Below are positions 11,365 through 22,162 of a stretch of DNA of 64,000 bases, piece after piece (within the stretch, counting starts at the first letter, position 1; each line of letters begins with the position of its first letter). This stretch comes from Beaufortia kweichowensis (Eukaryota > Chordata > Actinopteri > Cypriniformes > Gastromyzontidae). The notes under the pieces are model-generated. The model saw only the letters and a program-made list of their open reading frames with translations. It made no database searches and was not told where the DNA came from. The position numbers and the translations under genes were made by a program. The stretch is taken from contig CM032800.1 in assembly GCA_019155185.1 (NCBI GenBank), positions 19,073,431 to 19,137,430 of the forward strand. Reading direction: 5' to 3'.

Positions 11365-14300
11365 TCTGCGTTGTGCTTGCTGCTCTGCGCTTCCTGCTCT
11401 GCGTTGTGCTTGCTGCCCTGCGCTTGCTGCTCTGCGTTGTGCTTGCTGCTCTGCGTTGTGCTTGCTGCTCCGCTCTGTGCTTGCTGCTCTGTGTGCTTGC
11501 TGCTCTGCGCTGTGTTTGCTGCTCTGCTCTGTGTTTGCTGCTCTGTGCAGGCTTGCTGCTCTGCGTTGTGTTGCCCTTCAGGCTTGCTGCTCTGCGTTGC
11601 TTGCTGCTCTGCGCGTTGCTGCTGTTGCTCATGCTTGTTGCTCTGTTGCTGCTGTTGCTCTATGTTGCTGCTCTATATTTGCTTGCTTCTCTGCTTGTTG
11701 CATACATACTATTGCTTCCATGCTGCTGCTCTGCGTTGTGCTTGCTCTCGTTTCCTCTGCTTTGATGCTCTGTGTTCAGGCTGCTTGCTGCTCGTTGTGG
11801 CTGCTCTGCTTGCTGCTCGCATACAGGTTGCTTGCTGCTGCTCATGCTTTGCTGTTGTCTGCTTGCTGCTCTGCGTTGTGCTTGCTGCTCTGCGTTGTGC
11901 TTGCTGCTCTGCTCTGTGCTTGCTGCTCTGCGTTGTGCTTGCTGCTCTGCGTTGTGCTTGCTGCTCTGCGTTGTGCTTGCTGCTCTGCGTTGTGCTTGCT
12001 GCTCTGCGTTGTGCTTTGCTGCTCTGCGCTTGCTGCTCTGCGTTGCTCTGCTGTTGATGCTTGCTGTCTCCAGCTCTGTTGTTCTACAGGCTTACAGTTC
12101 TGCGTTGCTCAGTTGCTCCAGCGATGCCTTCTGCTCCGTTGCTGCTTAAGCAGTTTTATTGCTAAAGCTGCTCCGCTCTGTGCTTGCTGCTCTAGCGTTG
12201 TGCTTGCTGCTCATGCGTGCTTGTTGCTCTGCGTTGATTGCTTGCCTCATGTTTGCTGCTTCCTGCTCTGCTCCATGTTGTGCTTGCTTCTCATCCGTTT
12301 GCTGCTCCGCGTTGGCTTGCTGCATCTGGTTCTGCTATTGCTGCTTGCGTTGTGCTTCTGCCTCGTTGTGCTTGCTGTTCTCTTGCGTTGTGCTTGCTGC
12401 TCTAGCTAGGCTTGCTGCTTGCTCTTATTGCTCTCAGGCTTTGTTGCTTTGCTCTGCGCTGTGCTTGCTCTGTCTCACACTTTGTTGCTTGTTAGGCTTC
12501 TGCTCTTAAGAAGCTTGCTGCTCTCGTTGATGCTTGCTGCCTCATGCGTTGTTGCCTGCTTGCTGCTCTGCGTTAGTGCTTGTTTGCTCCATACCGTTGT
12601 GCTTAAGCTACTCTCATTCTTCCTTATATTCCATTCCTGTTCTCATTACTCTTTCCACTCTCAGGCTTGTTGCTCCATACTGCTTGCCTTCCTAAGAGTG
12701 CTCGTTGCTTACTTTTGCTGCTCTTCATTGCTGTGCTTGCTTCTCTGTTTGCTTGCTTGCTCTAAGCTTCCTGAGAGGTTAGGCTTGTTGCCTCCGTTGT
12801 TCTTTTGCTGCTCCATGCCTTGGTTTGTTGCCTTGGCTTGCTGTCTGTGAGCCTGCTTGCCTGCTGCCTGCGTTGTGCCTTCCATTTTGTCCTGCTGTCC
12901 TGCGCTTGCTTGCACACTATGCAGTTGTCTGCCGCCTCTCAAGCAGTTTGCTGCTCATTCTCGCTTGTGCTGTGCTCTGCGTTGTGCTTGCTGCTCGTTG
13001 TGCTGTTTGCTGCTGCCTTGTTGTTGTGCTTGCTGCTCTTGCGAGCCCTCCTGTGTTTGCTGTTCCATGCTTGCTGCGTTCCTTGCCAGCGTTTGCCTGT
13101 TGCTCGCCATTGTGCTTGCTTCTGTTGTGCTCTTCGCTTGTGCTCCTGTGTGTGTGTGTTGCTGTTCCTTGCTCGTTGCTCTTGCTTTGTGCTTGCTGCT
13201 CGTTGTGCTTGTTGCTCTGCTCTGTGCTTGCTGCTTTGCGTTGTGGTTGCTGCTCTGCGTTGTGCTTGCTGCTCCGCTCTGTGCTTGTTGCTCTATTCTT
13301 GCTGCTGCTCGTTGTGCTTGCTGCTCGTTTGCTTGCTGCCTGCTCTCGGCTTGCTTCTCTCCTGATGTCTGTTGTGCTTGCTGCTCGCGCTCTGTGCTTG
13401 CTGCTCTGCTTGCTGCTCTGCGTTGTGCTTGCTGCTCTGCGTTGTGCTTGCTGCTCTGCGCTTGCTGCTCTGCTCCTGCGTTGTGCTTGCTTGCTCTGCT
13501 TTGCTGCTCCATGCTTGCTTGCTTTGCTGCTCTCGGCTTGCTGCTCTGCTCGCTTGCTGCTCTGCGTTTGCTGCTTCATACTGCTCTTGCTGCTCTCGCG
13601 TTGTGCCCTTGCTGCTCTGCGTTGTGCTTGCTGCTCGCCGCTTGTGCTTGCTGCTCGTTGCGCTTCGGCGTTGCATGCTTTGCGTTGTGCTTGCTTCTCA
13701 GCGCTTGCTCGCTCTGCTTTGCTGCTTGCTGCTTTCGGCACTTGCTGCTTGCTGCTCGTTGTGCTTGCTGCTCTCGTTGTGCAGTTTGCTGCTCTGCGTT
13801 GATGCTTGCTGCTTTGCGTTCACGCTGCTGCTTGCTGCGTTAGGTTTGCTGCGGCACTGCTGCTGCTCTGCGCTTGCTGCTCTGCGTTGTGCTTGCTTCT
13901 CTGCTCTTGCTGCTCTGCGTTGTGCCTTGCTGCTCTGCTTTGTGCTTGCTGCTCTGCGTTGTTGCTTTGCTGCTCTCGCGTTGCCCCATAAGCAGGCTTG
14001 CTGCTCTGCGTTGCTTGCTCGGCACTTGCAGGCGCTTGCTGCTCTGCGTTTGTGCTTGCTTCTCAGGTTGTGCTTTGCTGTTCCGCTATGCGCTTGATGC
14101 TCGCGTTCGCATTGTTGCTGCTCGGCGCTTTGCTGCTTTACGGCTTGCTGCGTTGCGCCGCTTGCTGCTCTGCGTTGTGCTTGCTGCTCTGCGTTGTGCT
14201 TGCTGCTCTGCGTTGTGCTTGCTTCTCAGCGCTTGATGCTCTGCGTTGTGCTTGCTGCTCCGCTCTGTGCTTGCTGCTCTGTGTGCTTGCTGCTCTGCGT

Positions 14301-14474
14301 TGCGCTTGCTGCTCTGCGTTGTGCTTGCTGCTCTGCGTTGTGCTTGCTGCTCTGCGCTTGCTGCTCTGCGTTGTGCTTGCTGCTCTGCGTTGTGCTTGCT
14401 GCTTTGCGTTGTGCTTGCTTCTCAGCGCTTGATGCTCTGCGTTGTGCTTGCTGCTCTGCATTGTGCTTGCTGCA
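11365..14474 (+). repeat. 19-bp-period satellite almost without A on + strand
   Basis: The unit is close to TGCTTGCTGCTCTGCGTTG, repeated for 3.1 kb. Runs are near-perfect at 11860-12010 and 14150-14470, with a much noisier core (~12050-13900). Variants include CTCCGCTCTG, shortened units and TTCTCAGCGCTTGATG blocks. Higher-order copying is visible: the segment at 11463-11511 recurs at 14245-14293. The + strand is nearly free of adenine. Stop codons all contain A (and on the other strand all begin with T), so all six frames stay open for hundreds of codons. The resulting Cys/Leu/Ala-rich and Ser/Gln/Arg-rich frames are composition artefacts, not genes. Confidence 0.95.
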
Positions 14475-17460
14475 ACTTCGGTGCTTGGCCCCGTGTTGCT
14501 GCTTGAGTTTTCAGTGTAACTTTTGTTGCAGTTTGAGTCAGTTTTGTAATCACATAATACCAGTAAATAACTCTCATTCTCATTCTTTTGTAGTGTGATA
14601 TATAGTCATAAGTATAGCTTATACTTATATATAAACACAAGACAGCTTGCCCTGACCTCACATTGATAAAACAAAGAAAAACATATGTCTCCATTATGAA
14701 GTTTTATTTTGCTTAAACAATAGCTAACTGCCTACTACACAAACCGTTGGAAACTAGCATTCCTTTAACATGCCATTTATTTTCTGTGCATGCAGGTATT
14801 CTCCTTACATTGTTGATGAGAGTTCCCAGTAAAAGCTTGCTGGGGTTTCTCAGATGAACGCTGTGGATAAGTGACACCGGCAGCATTATTATAAATAACA
14901 TGAGGGATTATTTCCTGCGTGATTCACACAGAGAGCTGGAAACGTTCTGGGGAGCTTCATTTGGCATCAGAAACAGACAGTTACCCTCGCAGTAGGCTGC
15001 AGCGAAGCGTTCGTAATGTTCCTGCTTCCAACCGCTTGTATAAAGTGCCAATTTGGCAAATGGTGCAGATGTTTCACTTTTACTGTTATCACTAACATTA
15101 TTCTGTTTATTTTTCTGTCTATCTGTCTCAACAACAAAATGACATTTGAATACAAATGTTCCAAAATACTATTATTAGCCAGATATACCATCAGGCCAGG
15201 CAGAAAAACTCTTGTGTTCATATTTGACCTTCCATGCAATGCATGTTCAACATTCACACACAGAGCTCTGCTCACAGTAACGGCACTTCCCCCAACAAGA
15301 CTGCTTGAGTTAAATCCTTCAGTCTCGCTAAAAAAACAAACCTGAATAAAAACTGTGTTTGTGTTTATAAAGAGAGCTCCTCTTACAGATCGTGACTATA
15401 TTAGATTAGAAAGATATTGATAAAATAAAGTTAGCAAGTATTTTGCCAATACTTTGCACCTTAGAGACTAATTTATTTGATTAAATACTCATTTAAGTCC
15501 TAGTCATAGTAGCATGTTTGGCAGGACAACATTGACAATTATTGACAGCAGCAACAACATTACTGTCACATATCATGTTCAGCAAAATACAGAAAGAACT
15601 TTTAAAGCAAAAAAAATAATTATAAGACAATCTTTGAAATGCAAAAACTGATTATACTGGTCAAGAACTTGTATTTCAAAGCAACAAAGCTTAAAATGCT
15701 GGATATCTGGATACAATTTTAATTTGTTATAATGACGTACAATAATACTTAACTATGATGGAAAGAGAAAGTAATTTATTATGTAGAAAAAATATAAAAG
15801 CCATATTGTTCAAAACTCTTTTCCTGTAGGTGAAGGTGCTTTTTATAATATTCACATACTCAGATAAACGCATAAATCTCTATTTATAAAATGTCAAAGG
15901 ACTGCTGAGACACAATGAGATAGAATTTTATGGAAGTAGAAATGCAACTGCGCGTCAGGTCTTTAAATATACACTTTCTTTTACAGAAAGCGGAGCGATG
16001 AAATCATGAGACATTAGATTGGGTTGTAAAATAAGGTCTGTCGAGCTACAATAACATATCCTAATTTTAGCCTCCAACCTTCTGAAGACATACACAGCAG
16101 TGACATTCTCAGACAAATCACCTCAGAGCCAAAGAACTAGTGGCTTCACAAAGTAAAGATGGAAATATAATGCATCACTATGACTGCTTCAGCATGTGCA
16201 TGACTCCTTTTTATAATGTTGACAAAACATTGTTGTAAATGGATCACGTGTCTCTGCGTCCCAATATTTGCATTTGTTTGCCTTTACTTGTGCTTATGTA
16301 TACTGGTGAGCAATCATAAAGCAGGTTTTGTGCACCCATATCTGGTTAAACATGAATACGAAGAAAAATAAACTTTCCTACTTCATGTCCATGTGAAAAT
16401 GCTCACAAAGAGCTTTCCTGTTGTAATTACACACAAAGACTGGAGGAGAGGTTCCAGGAAAGCATTAGCAATTAAAACGCTGGAGGCCAACAAGGTCTGT
16501 AACGATAGGCAATGTGTGTGTGATTAAGCAAAGAGGTTCAATAAACTGCATTAACATACTTTAAAAGTCATAGAGGAGATCCCACTGAGAGCTAAAAGAG
16601 GCTAAAGACAGACGCAAGTATTGATTTCACATCCCTAATGGAAATGTATTTGGTGACTACAGTGGATTGAGGTTTGTTTCACAGTCAGAGACTCACAAAA
16701 CACCGACTCAAGCCAGAGGAAGAGTAAAGTGGATCAAGTGGAAAAGCACACAGTGACTGAGATTACAAGACTGCCTCGTTTCATGATCATTACTGGTCCA
16801 GGAAGACAACAGTATTTAGAAAGCTACAACCCACATCTAATAAAGTGCACATTCATTCCAATTCTCGCATGCTCAAACGTGCCTGTTCTTTGTCCGCACT
16901 TCACTTTGATCTGCTTGATGCTAATTTTTTCAGGCAAACCAGGTGTGCTCTTTAATGAGCCATTAACTTCACGAATGCATCTGATGCCAGGAAAGCTAAA
17001 AAAAGTTGTCTGTAATTGATGGGACAGGCCATGGGAGCATAGCGAGGCTCATTTCTGAAAGGTGATTAAGGAACTTAGTGTGAAGGCACTGCTCGCTTTG
17101 GCTCTCTGGACAATTGCTCCGGCATCTTGAAGTCAAAAAGGAGAAAGAAGGATGGGATAGGTTGGTGAGAGTCACCGCGGGAGATGCCTGGCACAGCCTG
17201 AAACACAGCTGCCGGCTTAAATCGACTTTTTGTTTGGAACGATTTTATCGTCCAAGGACACGCTCCCTCAAATCAGCTTAGAAGTCTTCTAGCAGAGGTC
17301 TCCAATCCCACAGTCCAACAACCCTTCATAACCTGCTTGCTGATGCACTGGCACAGGCCTGGTGTGTCTGTAGTATGGTGCTGAAACTGCTGCTGTTGTT
17401 TTAAAGTTAATGACATGTGGTATTTTATTAATGAAAAGCCTAAAATGTTTCTACATTTTT
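14475..17460. other. Unassigned non-coding DNA
   Basis: No LINE, LTR or TIR signature stands out across this 3 kb. It is among the least repetitive parts of the window and could be genuine unique intergenic or intronic sequence. Open frames at 15016-15345 and 16729-17019 have no recognisable content. I see no promoter or conserved element that I can defend. Confidence 0.4.
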
Positions 17461-17463
17461 TTT

Positions 17464-18060
17464 ATTAATTTGGTAACACTTTCCAAGAAGCCTGTATTTA
17501 TAGTGCATTATAAAAGCATTTGTAATACATTATAATGCAGTCGTAATGCCTTATAAAAAACCTTATAACATGTTGTATCATCTTATAAATAATCATAACA
17601 TTAGTTACAATGCATTATAATACTTGTCTATTAGTGGTTATAACTTTTCAGAGAATGATGATTTATAAAACATGTTGAACTCCACATAGTTACCATAGTT
17701 ATAATGTATTGTAAGTCTCATGTCTTGACAGTGCATAATATCTTACTACATACCTTATTAATGTTCTTCTACTGCTTTAAGTAAAGTGACAAATGCAAAC
17801 CCTACTTAAGAATATCGAAAAGAAAATGTAGAATATGATCATAATGATTTATAAGTGGTCTCTGTTGGCTTTAAGTGAAGTAACAAGGGCTGTGTCTCCT
17901 TATAAACTGCTGTAAGATATGATGTAGTGGTTATAAGACATTAAACACAAGGTCAAATGAAAGCTGTGTGGTAAAAAGAAACAATACATTAACATATTCA
18001 TCATTTTTATTCCTAATAACTGTATAATTACAAATGGTTTAACAATTCTAGCACTATAGA
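17464..18060. repeat. MITE-like repeat, ggtaacacttt family
   Basis: It starts with ggtaacactttccaagaa, the typical terminus of a very common fish non-autonomous DNA transposon. It continues with many cattataa/ttataatg motifs and two diverged copies of gctttaagt(a/g)aagt (17776 and 17869). The opposite terminus is not identified, so the right boundary is approximate. Confidence 0.5.
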
Positions 18061-18074
18061 AAGAAGGCATGATT

Positions 18075-18190
18075 TACTATTATGCGTTTGACAGATGCTT
18101 TTATCCAAAGCGATTTACATGTTATGGTGTATATGCTTTATCTGTGTGTACCATAGGAACCACTGCTCTGCCAATTGCCTACGGTAACAC
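18075..18190 (-). mobile_element. SINE/L2 3' tail fragment, antisense
   Basis: On the minus strand this reads as the fish L2/SINE tail (tcgctttggataaaagcatc). It is followed upstream by a stretch resembling the body of a SINE with a V-SINE/UnaSINE-like tail. It is short and diverged. Confidence 0.5.
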
Positions 18191-18990
18191 AGATTTAATA
18201 GGTAGCCTAATATTTATGTTATGTTAACCCTAACCCTATGTAATATTTAGAAAGAAACTAGAAATTAAAATAACAATCTTATTTTAACAAACATTCTTGT
18301 AATGAAAATCTAGACATGTTAGCCAGCACTTTAGTTGTTGAAGCTCTACAAAGCTAATATCCATCATAAAGTAATCTATATGATTACAGTGGGTTTAGAA
18401 ATATTAAAAATAAAACCAAAGCGAACACATATTAGCGCATTAGATTTGGCGATTCAAATCTCATTGGTTCTGACATGTAACGTGATACATTAATGTGACT
18501 CACCAGAACCTATACCTGTAGGTGTACTCAACTTAAAGCACCAATAGGTCTGCACACAGCGCCACTTTAAGTCAAACATGTTTTGAAGTATTACGTACTG
18601 CGTATTACGTGGCTTTTTTAGCGGCAATATGTGTTTGTGTTAGCGTCGCTAATTAAGTTAAAAAAATTAATCGTTTTCTCTCACAAACGTAGCGTTTCAC
18701 TTCAGAAGGCATTTATTATTCATATGCTTGTTAAAGTGAAGATAAAGACTGATATTCTGGTTTCTTTATTTTGACTATATAAGTTTTAGCCTATGTTGAA
18801 TATTAAATCTGCATGCTTATTTTCTGTATTACTACATACCCGCATAGGAACAATACTACGACATTCACTATAATAAACTTTAGTAAATTGTGGTAAACAA
18901 AATATTACAGTAGTATAATGGTATTCTGTGGTATTAACTATAGCGAATGGGAAACTAGTATACAATTCAATACAGTAAGATTCAACAAAA
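18191..18990. other. Unassigned AT-rich stretch
   Basis: No supported gene or repeat boundary. A short ttaaccctaaccctatg occurs at ~18223 but is only two telomere-like units. Confidence 0.35.
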
Positions 18991-18994
18991 CGTC

Positions 18995-19259
18995 TAGGTT
19001 ACGTCTGTAACCCCGGTTCCCTGATGGAGGGAACGAGACGTTGTGTCAATAACGACACTAAGGGTTCACCTTTGAAAACCTATTACATCCGATTTGAACT
19101 TCAAAGCGCCAATGAACTTGGCAAATGGAATTTGCATTCTCCTCCCCGTACATACAGGTATAAAAGGGAGATGGCGTGCTCCATTCAAACAGACTTTGTG
19201 CTGAGGAGCCCATGAGCAGGGCGAGCATCCTCAGTATGTAGATAGGTGTAGATACTATG
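18995..19259 (+). promoter_or_regulatory. Promoter-like dispersed repeat with TATA box
   Basis: It begins ggttacgtctgtaaccccgg, then gagggaacgagacgttgtg, and holds ggtataaaaggg (19158-19169) followed by a stretch that looks transcribed. A related module lies antisense at 58130-58430, with the same gaacgagacg…gcgacact spacing and a tataaaa box. It is probably the promoter end (LTR-like) of a mobile element. The L2 fragment at 19260-20040 may interrupt it, because gaacaggcctctccgccc at 20041 looks like its continuation. Confidence 0.45.
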
Positions 19260-20040
19260 TAGACGCAGCATTGCAGCCTGCCTGAAAAACATCTCATCTT
19301 GGATGACTGAACACCACCTTCAGCTAAACCTTGCCAAGACTGAGCTCCTGGTACTTCCGGCCTCACCTGCAATGCAACACAACCTCACAATTCAAATTGG
19401 CAACACAACCATTACACCATCTAAATCAGTACGAAACCTTGGTGTAATCCAAGGGGCAGTGGTAGCCTAGTGGTTAGAGAGTAACTTGTAAGTTGCTTTG
19501 GATAAAAGCAGCAAGACTTGTTTTCCAGGAACCCAAAAGAGCACGTCACACCTCTCTTCATCTCTCTCATTGGCTACCGGTTGCTGCCCGCATTAAATTC
19601 ACCCTCATATTTTAACTCTCTTCTACACACCTACAACCCATCCAGAACCCTGCGCTCAACCCATCCAGAACCCTGCGCTCAGCAAATGAATGTCGACTGG
19701 TGGTACCCTCACAGAAGGGCACTAAATCTCTCTCTCGTTCTTTCTCCTTCTCTGTCCCCGGCTTGTGGAATAATCTCCCTAACGCAATCCGTTCTGCCAC
19801 ATCCCTCACCGCCTTTAAGAAACAACTAAAAACACACCTCTTCCACAAACACCTGACATCATAAAAAAAAACTCTCTTCTTTCCTCTACAGGTATTTATC
19901 TAGCACTGCAAAACATTGTAAACTTAAGAAAGCACCTCTTAGTACTATTGTTGCCGCTTTTGATGTGTCATTTCATTGTCTCCTAATACTTGTAAGTCGC
20001 TTTGGATAAAAGCGTCAGCTAAATGACTAAATGTAAATGT
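19260..20040 (+). mobile_element. L2 LINE (family A) 3' fragment with SINE-like patch
   Basis: It matches the 3' third of the L2 at 36.97-37.95 kb, from gcagcctgcctgaa to the repeated aaatgta tail. At 19451-19509 the expected ~200 bases of L2 are replaced by a 59-bp piece. That piece reads like a tRNA-SINE head (ggcagtggtagcctagtggt, an A-box-like motif) joined to a SINE tail (gttgctttggataaaagc). A short duplicated segment occurs at ~19640-19680 (acccatccagaaccctgcgc twice). No intact frame remains. Confidence 0.8.
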
Positions 20041-21070
20041 GAACAGGCCTCTCCGCCCGGCCTGCCACCTGTAAGATGCTTAGTGATGGAAGGGGTGCCA
20101 ACCTAGTCACCCTGAGAGGAGATCTTGGCGAAGTAGCGCATGACTCATCTTAAGAGAGGAGTAGCGCATGATGCAAGTGGTACGCCCGGCCGGCCTTTCG
20201 GTGTTAATAGTGGGGGACATGGGCCGACACTGGCTCAACACGGAGGTTGTAAAATTTATTCTTTCAGTTAATTTTAGTTTATATCCTAGTTACCTGCATT
20301 CTTTCCATTCTTTACACTCAATCTTACTATCCTTTAGCTCTTTAGTATCATTTAGAAGTGTGTTAGTTACAATTACAATTACAATTACAATTGTGTCTTC
20401 CTTGTGTTGATAGTACAGTAAAAGGCACTACAAGTTAGCACAAATCTCACAAAATCCTTCAGATACCCTAGGTGATTTACTCCCTCCACTTTACATAATT
20501 TTTCTTGTCATATTATTTATGATTTATGTTGGATTATTACAACGAATGTTGAGGTGGAATTCCTCAGCTGGTGCCCCGAGTTAAAAGGAGGGAAAGGTCA
20601 TCTGACACACACACACACACACACTTGAAGTGATGTGGGATCAAGTCTCACTAACACCTTTTAGTGTCCTGTGTGAGGCGTACTATTAATTGGTGCCTAC
20701 TATTAGTTAGGGTTATATTTAAATAAGTGATATTTACGTTCACGTGAGCAGTCCGAGGGTGGAGACGTTTTCCACTGGTGAGGCTGGGCCTTGTTGCAGT
20801 GGAGAAGGAGTCTGAATACGTTCAACAGCCTTGAACATGAAGCGCTGTGGGATGCTAATCTCCTGGAGCACCGAAAGGGTCCTGGCGATCTGGAACACGC
20901 AGATGAGGCCCTGAAGCTGGTGCGGAAGGTCCTTGACGATCTGGAACACGCAGATGAAGGTACCTGGAAGTGAAGGTTGCTCTCCTGGGCTTAACCTTGT
21001 TGCAGACGTTTGTGATTGCCTTTCTGGACAGCAGGCTCTGAGCGTGGTTTCTCTATTTCAGTCCTTGCGG
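20041..21070. other. Unassigned repeat-like DNA
   Basis: It includes (acaatt)n at ~20368-20394, (ac)n at ~20607-20624 and a near-duplicated segment (gatctggaacacgcagatga at 20888 and 20938). The sequence leads into the 47-bp minisatellite and may be part of the same LTR-like or satellite-bearing element. No gene is seen. Confidence 0.35.
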
Positions 21071-21870
21071 GGAGACTCAGAACGGGTGATCTGTTATGCT
21101 TCCTAGCACACAGGCTGGAGACTCAGAACGGGTGATCTGTTATGCTTCCTAGCACACAGGCTGGAAACTCAGAACGGGTGATCTGTTATGCTTCCTAGCA
21201 CGACAGCCGGAAACTCAGAACGGGTGATCTGTTATGCTTCCTAGCACAACAGCCGGAAACTCAGAACGGGTGATCTGTTATGCTTCCTTGCACAACAGCC
21301 GGAAGCTCAGAACGGGTGATCTGTTATGCTTCCTAGCACAACAGCCGGAAACTCAGAACGGGTGATCTGTTATGCTTCCTAGCACACAGGCTGGAAACTC
21401 AGAACGGTTGATCTGTTATGCTTCCTAGCACACAGGCTGGAAACTCAGAACGGTTGATCTGTTATGCTTCCTAGCACAACAGCCGAAAACGCAGAACGGG
21501 TGATCTGTTATGCTTCCTAGCACACAGCCTGGAAACTCAGAACGGGTGATCTGTTATGCTTTCTAGCACAACAGCCAGAAAACTCAGAACGGGTGTTGCT
21601 GTTATGCTTCCCAGCACACAGGCTGGAAACTCAGAACGGGTGATCTGTTATGCTTCCTAGCACGACAGCAGGAAACTCAGAACGGGTGATCTGTTATGCT
21701 TCCTAGCACACAGCCTGGAAACTCAGAACGGGTGATCTGTTATGCTTCCTAGCACGACAGCAGGAAACTCAGAACGGGTGATCTGTTATGCTTCCTAGCA
21801 CAACAGCTGGAAACTCAGAACGGGTGATCTGTTATGCTTCCTAGCACAACAGCCAGAAAACTCAGAACGA
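21071..21870 (+). repeat. 46-48-bp minisatellite, about 18 copies
   Basis: The unit starts ctcagaacgggtgatctgtt, runs atgcttcctagcac, and closes with either acaggctggaaa or aacagccggaaa. I count 18 occurrences of the ctcagaacgg core (one as cgcagaacgg). Two alternating end variants, 46 and 47-48 bp, suggest mixed expansion of subtypes. The units are directly repeated with no unique spacers, so this is not a CRISPR array. Confidence 0.95.
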
Positions 21871-22162
21871 AGAATTTGTGTTGAAAGGGTACTTTTATCC
21901 CCTTTCAGATAAGGAGGAGATTGCATTTTGCCGCTTGTCCCTTGCAGGGCTGTGATTGGCTGATGATGTCAGAGGGGCTCACTCATCCTTTTGTTTGTGA
22001 AGTGAATGTATTTGCATAGAGTAAAGCACAGCATTAAAACTGTGTCTTCACTGTTTTATCTATGCAATTCTCACTTCCCAAACCACTTTCAAAATCCCTT
22101 TGGCTTTGTCCTGAATACAAAGAGTATAAACATGACAAAAAGATATTAAACTATCATGCATG
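21871..22162. other. Promoter-like flank of the minisatellite
   Basis: Just after the last repeat there is an inverted CCAAT motif (tgattggctgatgatgtc, ~21952), an octamer-like atttgcat (~22009) and a TA-rich segment. This layout, direct repeats followed by CCAAT and octamer motifs, resembles an enhancer-promoter or LTR U3. I cannot fix boundaries. Confidence 0.3.

Noticed and set aside
11371..14598. Many long open frames (up to ~330 codons) on both strands, Cys/Leu/Ala- or Ser/Gln/Arg-rich
   Set aside because: They follow from a 19-bp repeat without A; every frame is open and the peptides are repeat translations.
16729..17019. 96-codon frame as a host exon
   Set aside because: No motif, no supported splice sites, and composition like neighbouring non-coding DNA.
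19451..19509. A tRNA gene
   Set aside because: Only an A-box-like SINE head fused to a SINE tail; no B box, anticodon arm or full cloverleaf.
21071..21870. CRISPR-like regular repeats
   Set aside because: Units are continuous with no unique spacers, and the genome is eukaryotic; it is a minisatellite.
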